The notes below the pieces were generated by a model. The model saw only the letters and a list, made by a program, of their open reading frames with translations. It did not search any database and was not told where the DNA came from. Shown here piece by piece: positions 59,902-64,000 of a stretch of 64,000 bases of DNA. Numbering within the stretch: position 1 is the stretch's first letter; every line of letters starts with the position of its first letter. The DNA is from Bufo bufo (Eukaryota; Chordata; Amphibia; Anura; Bufonidae). The stretch is from contig NC_053392.1 in the NCBI RefSeq assembly GCF_905171765.1, positions 40,189,114-40,253,113 of the forward strand, given 5' to 3'. A program made the translations under genes and the position numbers.

Positions 59902-60040
59902 AGATTGAGAGCACGGGAATTGTTTCCCATATTAGGCCTTGGAGCCTGGGCTTTGCCTGGGGAGCATCCCTGCCCATGGTGGTCCCTCCCTGGGCTTGCT
60001 CCAGACATAAGGAGAGCTACTGAGACACAACCTCTCAGCT
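59902..60040 (-). mobile_element. Presumed 5'UTR of the Tx1-like LINE
   Basis: Minus-strand sequence from AGCTGAGAGGTTGTGTCTC to the ORF1 start. It directly abuts minisatellite array 4, suggesting the LINE was inserted next to or within that array. Confidence 0.5.
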
Positions 60041-60275
60041 AGGAGGCAGAATTATAGTAGTTATATTTTTGTACATAGGAGCAGTATTATAGTAGTTATA
60101 TTCTTGTACATAGGAGCAGTATTATAGTAGTTATATTCTTGTACATAGGAGGCAGTATTATAGTAGTTATATTCTTGTACATAGGAGGCAGTATTATAGT
60201 AGTTATATTCTTGTACATAGGAGCAGTATTATAGTAGTTATATTCTTGTACATAGGAGGCAGTATTATAGTCGTA
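60041..60275 (+). repeat. 35/36-bp minisatellite, array 4
   Basis: About 6-7 units in the same orientation as arrays 1 and 2. Very degenerate units (GTAGTTACATTC, AGTATTATAGCAG) continue at about 60388-60440. Confidence 0.93.
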
Positions 60276-60502
60276 TATTAGATACTTTTTATCATTACCA
60301 GAAACTGCACTTTTTCACTTATCTGCAACATTGGTCCAGTCCTTCATTCTCCACGTGTGAACCTGGCTACTGGAATTGTTGTTTTCAGCATTATTGTAGT
60401 TACATTCTTCTTTATAGTAGTTCAGTATTATAGCAGTTTTATTTTTCTACACAGTAGTGCATTATTTATGTTAATCATCACTTTTCTTATTTCTGACCTT
60501 AG
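60276..60502. other. End of intron 5
   Basis: Short non-coding stretch with decayed minisatellite units. It ends with the acceptor TTATTTCTGACCTTAG. Confidence 0.5.
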
Positions 60503-60628
<126 letters not shown>

Positions 60629-60830
60629 GACATTTTTTTGACACTTTCTGGCTCCTCTGCTGACATGAGGAGGACTTTGCTATTCACATCTCAGGCTCTT
60701 TGATGGACTGTGGCCTCTCACAGACATGGCTCCTTCTGGAGGAACGCCGCTGACAATGGACGCTTGCTCATAAATTATAATAAATGGATGCCATTAATAA
60801 AGGAGGCTTCCACTCTTTCTTCTATCATTT
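60629..60830 (+). other. 3' untranslated region with poly-A signals
   Basis: Two AATAAA hexamers at 60779-60784 and 60796-60801 lie 150-175 bp after the stop codon. Cleavage is expected about 10-30 bp further on. A longer alternative 3'UTR cannot be excluded. Confidence 0.7.
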
Positions 60831-61087
60831 CTCATCTGAGCTTTAATTCCACTTAAAGGGGACCCCAAGAATTGCATGGTGATTGTACCCTGATGGAAGA
60901 GTTCCCATTACATTTCATACGGGACTTTAAGGAGTTGTGCTTTCTTCTAATACAGCGCCACATTTGACCACAAGACTCATTGAGGTCAATGAGGCTGTGC
61001 TGCAGCACCACACACAACCTGTGGTCAGATGTGGCACTGTTGTACCTCTAGGATGGGCTGTTAGTATTCGATTGATGGTGGTGTTAC
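60831..61087. other. Downstream flank of the gene
   Basis: No coding sequence seen. Possible degenerate repeat near 60960-61040, with the foldback-like pair GTGGTCAGATGTGGC and GCGCCACATTTGACCAC. Confidence 0.4.
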
Positions 61088-61286
61088 CAGGGGTGCGCCA
61101 CCAATGAGGCCAGGTAAGGTGATCGCTCAGGCAGCACCAGGTAGGGGCAAGAGGGGGGCAGCGTATGGGCCATGGGCAATAAACACTTTCATTGTGGCAA
61201 AGGGGTTAGGTTAAGGAATTGACATGGTGGGGGGGGCACCGTTTTAGTTTTTGCCTCAGGCAACAGAAAGGCTAGGTGCACCCCTG
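61088..61286. mobile_element. hAT-type MITE
   Basis: A 199-bp element with termini CAGGGGTGCGCC and GGTGCACCCCTG. Flanking 8-bp words GGTGTTAC (61080-61087) and GGTCTTAC (61287-61294) differ at one base, fitting a slightly decayed hAT duplication. Confidence 0.8.
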
Positions 61287-61593
61287 GGTCTTACTCCCAG
61301 ATGGTCACTGAGTAAAGGGGCTGCACCGCTCTACCTCTGCCTGCTGTGCATCCTCTGTTTATGCAGTGACAGCGCCATTTATATGCTTGTGGCTGTTCCT
61401 GGTACTGCAGCTTAGTCTCATTCAAGTGAGATAGCTATAACCCCTCTGCTGATTGTTTGAGGTGTCGGCAGTCGGACCCCCACCCACGAAGTATAGATGA
61501 CTGGACTAATAGGTCATTGAGATTCAAGTCCCCGAAAAAAACTTTGAGTAAAATAAACCTTTTTCAATATCTTTACATAGGGAAATAAGAAAT
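61287..61593. other. Non-coding flank
   Basis: No feature recognised. Confidence 0.4.
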
Positions 61594-61690
61594 TACAGTT
61601 GTGTTCAAAATTATTCAACCCCCACTGAAATTAATAAAAAAAGCAAATTAATAAAAGTATTTTACAATGAAATTTAGTGTTCTGCGTAGT
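61594..61690 (+). mobile_element. Mariner/Tc1-like left terminus
   Basis: TA followed by CAGTTGTGTTCAAAATTATT and CAACCCCCACTGAAATTAAT, which has the form of a Tc1/mariner terminal inverted repeat. The right terminus is not in the window. The sequence passes directly into the 41-bp minisatellite. Confidence 0.55.
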
Positions 61691-64000
61691 TCTCTGAGAC
61701 TGTATCACTCAAGATTAGATACCGTGGCTGCTGGCTATAGTCTTGTATCTGTTAGGCTTAAATACAAGAACTCAGCAGACAGCATCACACATGGTAGGAT
61801 TAGATACACAGCTCAGCAGACAGTATCACACAGGATAGGATTAGATACACAGCTCAGCAGACAGTATCACACATGATAGGATTAGATACACAGCTCAGCA
61901 GACTGTATCACACATGATAGGCTTAGATACACAGCTCAGCAGACAGTATCACACATGGTAGGATTAGATACACAGCTCAGCAGACAGTATCACACAGGAT
62001 AGGATTAGATACACAGCTCAGCAGACAGTATCACACATGATAGGATTAGATACACAGCTCAGCAGGCAGTATCACACATGATAGGATTAGATACACAGCT
62101 CAGCAGGCAGTATCACACATGACAGGATTAGATACACAGCTCAGCAGACTGTATCACACATGATAGGCTTAGATACACAGCTCAGCAGACAGTATCACAC
62201 ATGGTAGGATTAGATACACAGCTCAGCAGACAGTATCACACAGGATAGGATTAGATACACAGCTCAGCAGACAGTATCACACATGATAGGATTAGATACA
62301 CAGCTCAGCAGGCAGTATCACACATGATAGGATTAGATACACAGCTCAGCAGGCAGTATCACACATGACAGGATTAGATACACAGCTCAGCAGACTGTAT
62401 CACACATGATAGGCTTAGATACACAGCTCAGCAGACAGTATCACACATGGTAGGATTAGATACACAGCTCAGCAGACAGTATCACACAGGATAGGATTAG
62501 ATACACAGCTCAGCAGACAGTATCACACATGATAGGATTAGATACACAGCTCAGCAGACTGTATCACACATGATAGGCTTAGATACACAGCTCAGCAGAC
62601 AGTATCACACATGGTAGGATTAGATACACAGCTCAGCAGACAGTATCACACATGATAGGATTAGATACACAGCTCAGCAGACAGTATCACACATGATAGG
62701 ATTAGATACACAGCTCAGCAGGCAGTATCACACATGATAGGATTAGATACACAGCTCAGCAGGCAGTATCACACATGACAGGATTAGATACACAGCTCAG
62801 CAGACAGTATCACACATGATAGGATTAGATACACAGCTCAGCAGACTGTATCACACATGATAGGATTAGATACACAGCTCAGAAGACAGTATCACACATA
62901 GTAGGATTAGATACACAGCTCAGCAGACAGTATCACACATGATAGGATTAGATACACAGCTCAGCAGACAGCATCACACATGATAGGATTAGATACACAG
63001 CTCAGAAGACAGTATCACACATAGTAGGATTAGATACACAGCTCAGCAGACAGTATCACACATGATAGGATTAGATACACAGCTCAGCAGACAGTATCAC
63101 ACATGATAGGATTAGATACACAGATCAGCAGACAGTATCACACATGATAGGATTAGATACACAGCTCAGCAGACAGCATCACACATGATAGGATTAGATA
63201 CACAGCTCAGAAGACAGTATCACACATAGTAGGATTAGATACACAGCTCAGCAGACAGTATCACACATGATAGGATTAGATACACAGCTCAGCAGACTGT
63301 ATCACACATGATAGGATTAGATACACAGCTCAGCAGACAGTATCACACATGATAGGATTAGATACACAGCTCAGCAGGCAGTATCACACATGATAGGATT
63401 AGATACACAGCTCAGCAGACAGTATCACACATAGTAGGATTAGATACACAGCTCAGCAGACAGTATCACACATGATAGGATTAGATACACAGCTCAGCAG
63501 ACAGTATCACACATGATAGGATTAGATACACAGCTCAGCAGACAGCACCACACATGATAGGATTAGATACACAGCTCAGCAGACTGTATCACACATGATA
63601 GGATTAGATACACAGCTCAGCAGACAGTATCACACATGATAGGATTAGATACACAGCTCAGCAGACAGTATCACACATGATAGGATTAGATACACAGCTC
63701 AGCAGACAGTATCACACATGATAGGATTAGATACACAGCTCAGCAGACGGTATCACACATGATAGGATTAGATACACAGCTCAGCAGGCAGTATCACACA
63801 TGATAGGATTAGATACACAGCTCAGCAGACAGTATCACACAGGATATGATTAGATACACAGCTCAGCAGACAGTATCACACATGATAGGATTAGATACAC
63901 AGCTCAGCAGACAGTATCACACATAGTCGGATTAGATACACAGCTCAGCAGACAGTATACTGTATAACACATGATAGCATTAGATACACAGCTCAGCAGA
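61691..64000. repeat. 41-bp minisatellite with 246-bp higher-order unit, continues past the window
   Basis: The unit is AGCAGACAGTATCACACATG then ATAGGATTAGATACACAGCTC, more than 50 copies. Variant copies (CATGGTAGG, CAGGATAGG, GGCAG, CATGACAGG, GACTG with AGGCTT) recur in the same order every 246 bp (6 x 41) at about 61954, 62200 and 62446. This shows a six-monomer higher-order unit in the left part. Confidence 0.95.

Overview
The window is vertebrate nuclear DNA, most likely from a frog or toad. It has one host gene with classical GT-AG introns and is otherwise filled with minisatellites and transposons. Anuran origin is inferred from a Tx1-like LINE, Tc1/mariner, hAT and TTAA-flanked elements, a Helitron and a CR1-like 3' end, together with very large introns. 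The gene, on the + strand, is a neuronal nicotinic acetylcholine receptor alpha subunit, best matched by alpha-2 (chrna2). Five coding exons are readable: 7635-7786 (152 bp), 18478-18522 (45 bp), 29178-29287 (110 bp), 40219-41257 (1039 bp) and 60503-60628 (126 bp plus 3'UTR). They join in phase to about 489 residues. The first exon (start codon and signal peptide) was not found and may lie upstream of the window.

Layout. 1-7634: a minisatellite with a higher-order period, a hAT fragment, two inverted copies of a ~475 bp MITE and other foldback elements. 7787-18477 (intron after exon 2): a tRNA-derived SINE, a TTAA-flanked element, a 29-bp minisatellite (11.6-13.7 kb) and a ~20-bp array that turns into a 39-bp array (15-17.6 kb). 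18523-29177: 31-bp, 35-bp and 30-bp minisatellites, two TTAA-flanked palindromic elements, a possible solo LTR and a CR1-like 3' end. 29288-40218: a 1.7 kb terminal-inverted-repeat element holding a hAT MITE, a Helitron holding another MITE, then the 35-bp minisatellite again, split by a dead Tc1-like transposon. 41258-60502: the same 35-bp minisatellite in opposite orientation, split by a hAT MITE, a second dead Tc1-like element, and a minus-strand Tx1-like LINE interrupted in ORF1 by a 7.26 kb endogenous retrovirus (505-bp LTRs differing at one base, 5-bp target duplication). 60629-64000: 3'UTR, a hAT MITE, and a mariner-like terminal repeat followed by a 41-bp minisatellite running off the window.

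The host gene encodes one subunit of a pentameric cation channel. The other coding sequences are selfish-element genes, all visibly broken. No operon, CRISPR array, rRNA or functional tRNA was seen. The most interesting structural observation is that the large exon 40219-41257 sits between long arrays of one minisatellite in opposite orientations. In the pre-mRNA these could pair and loop out that exon, favouring a circular RNA. The second is a retrovirus with nearly identical LTRs but no recognisable gag and a disrupted pol, as expected of a copy moved by a helper element.
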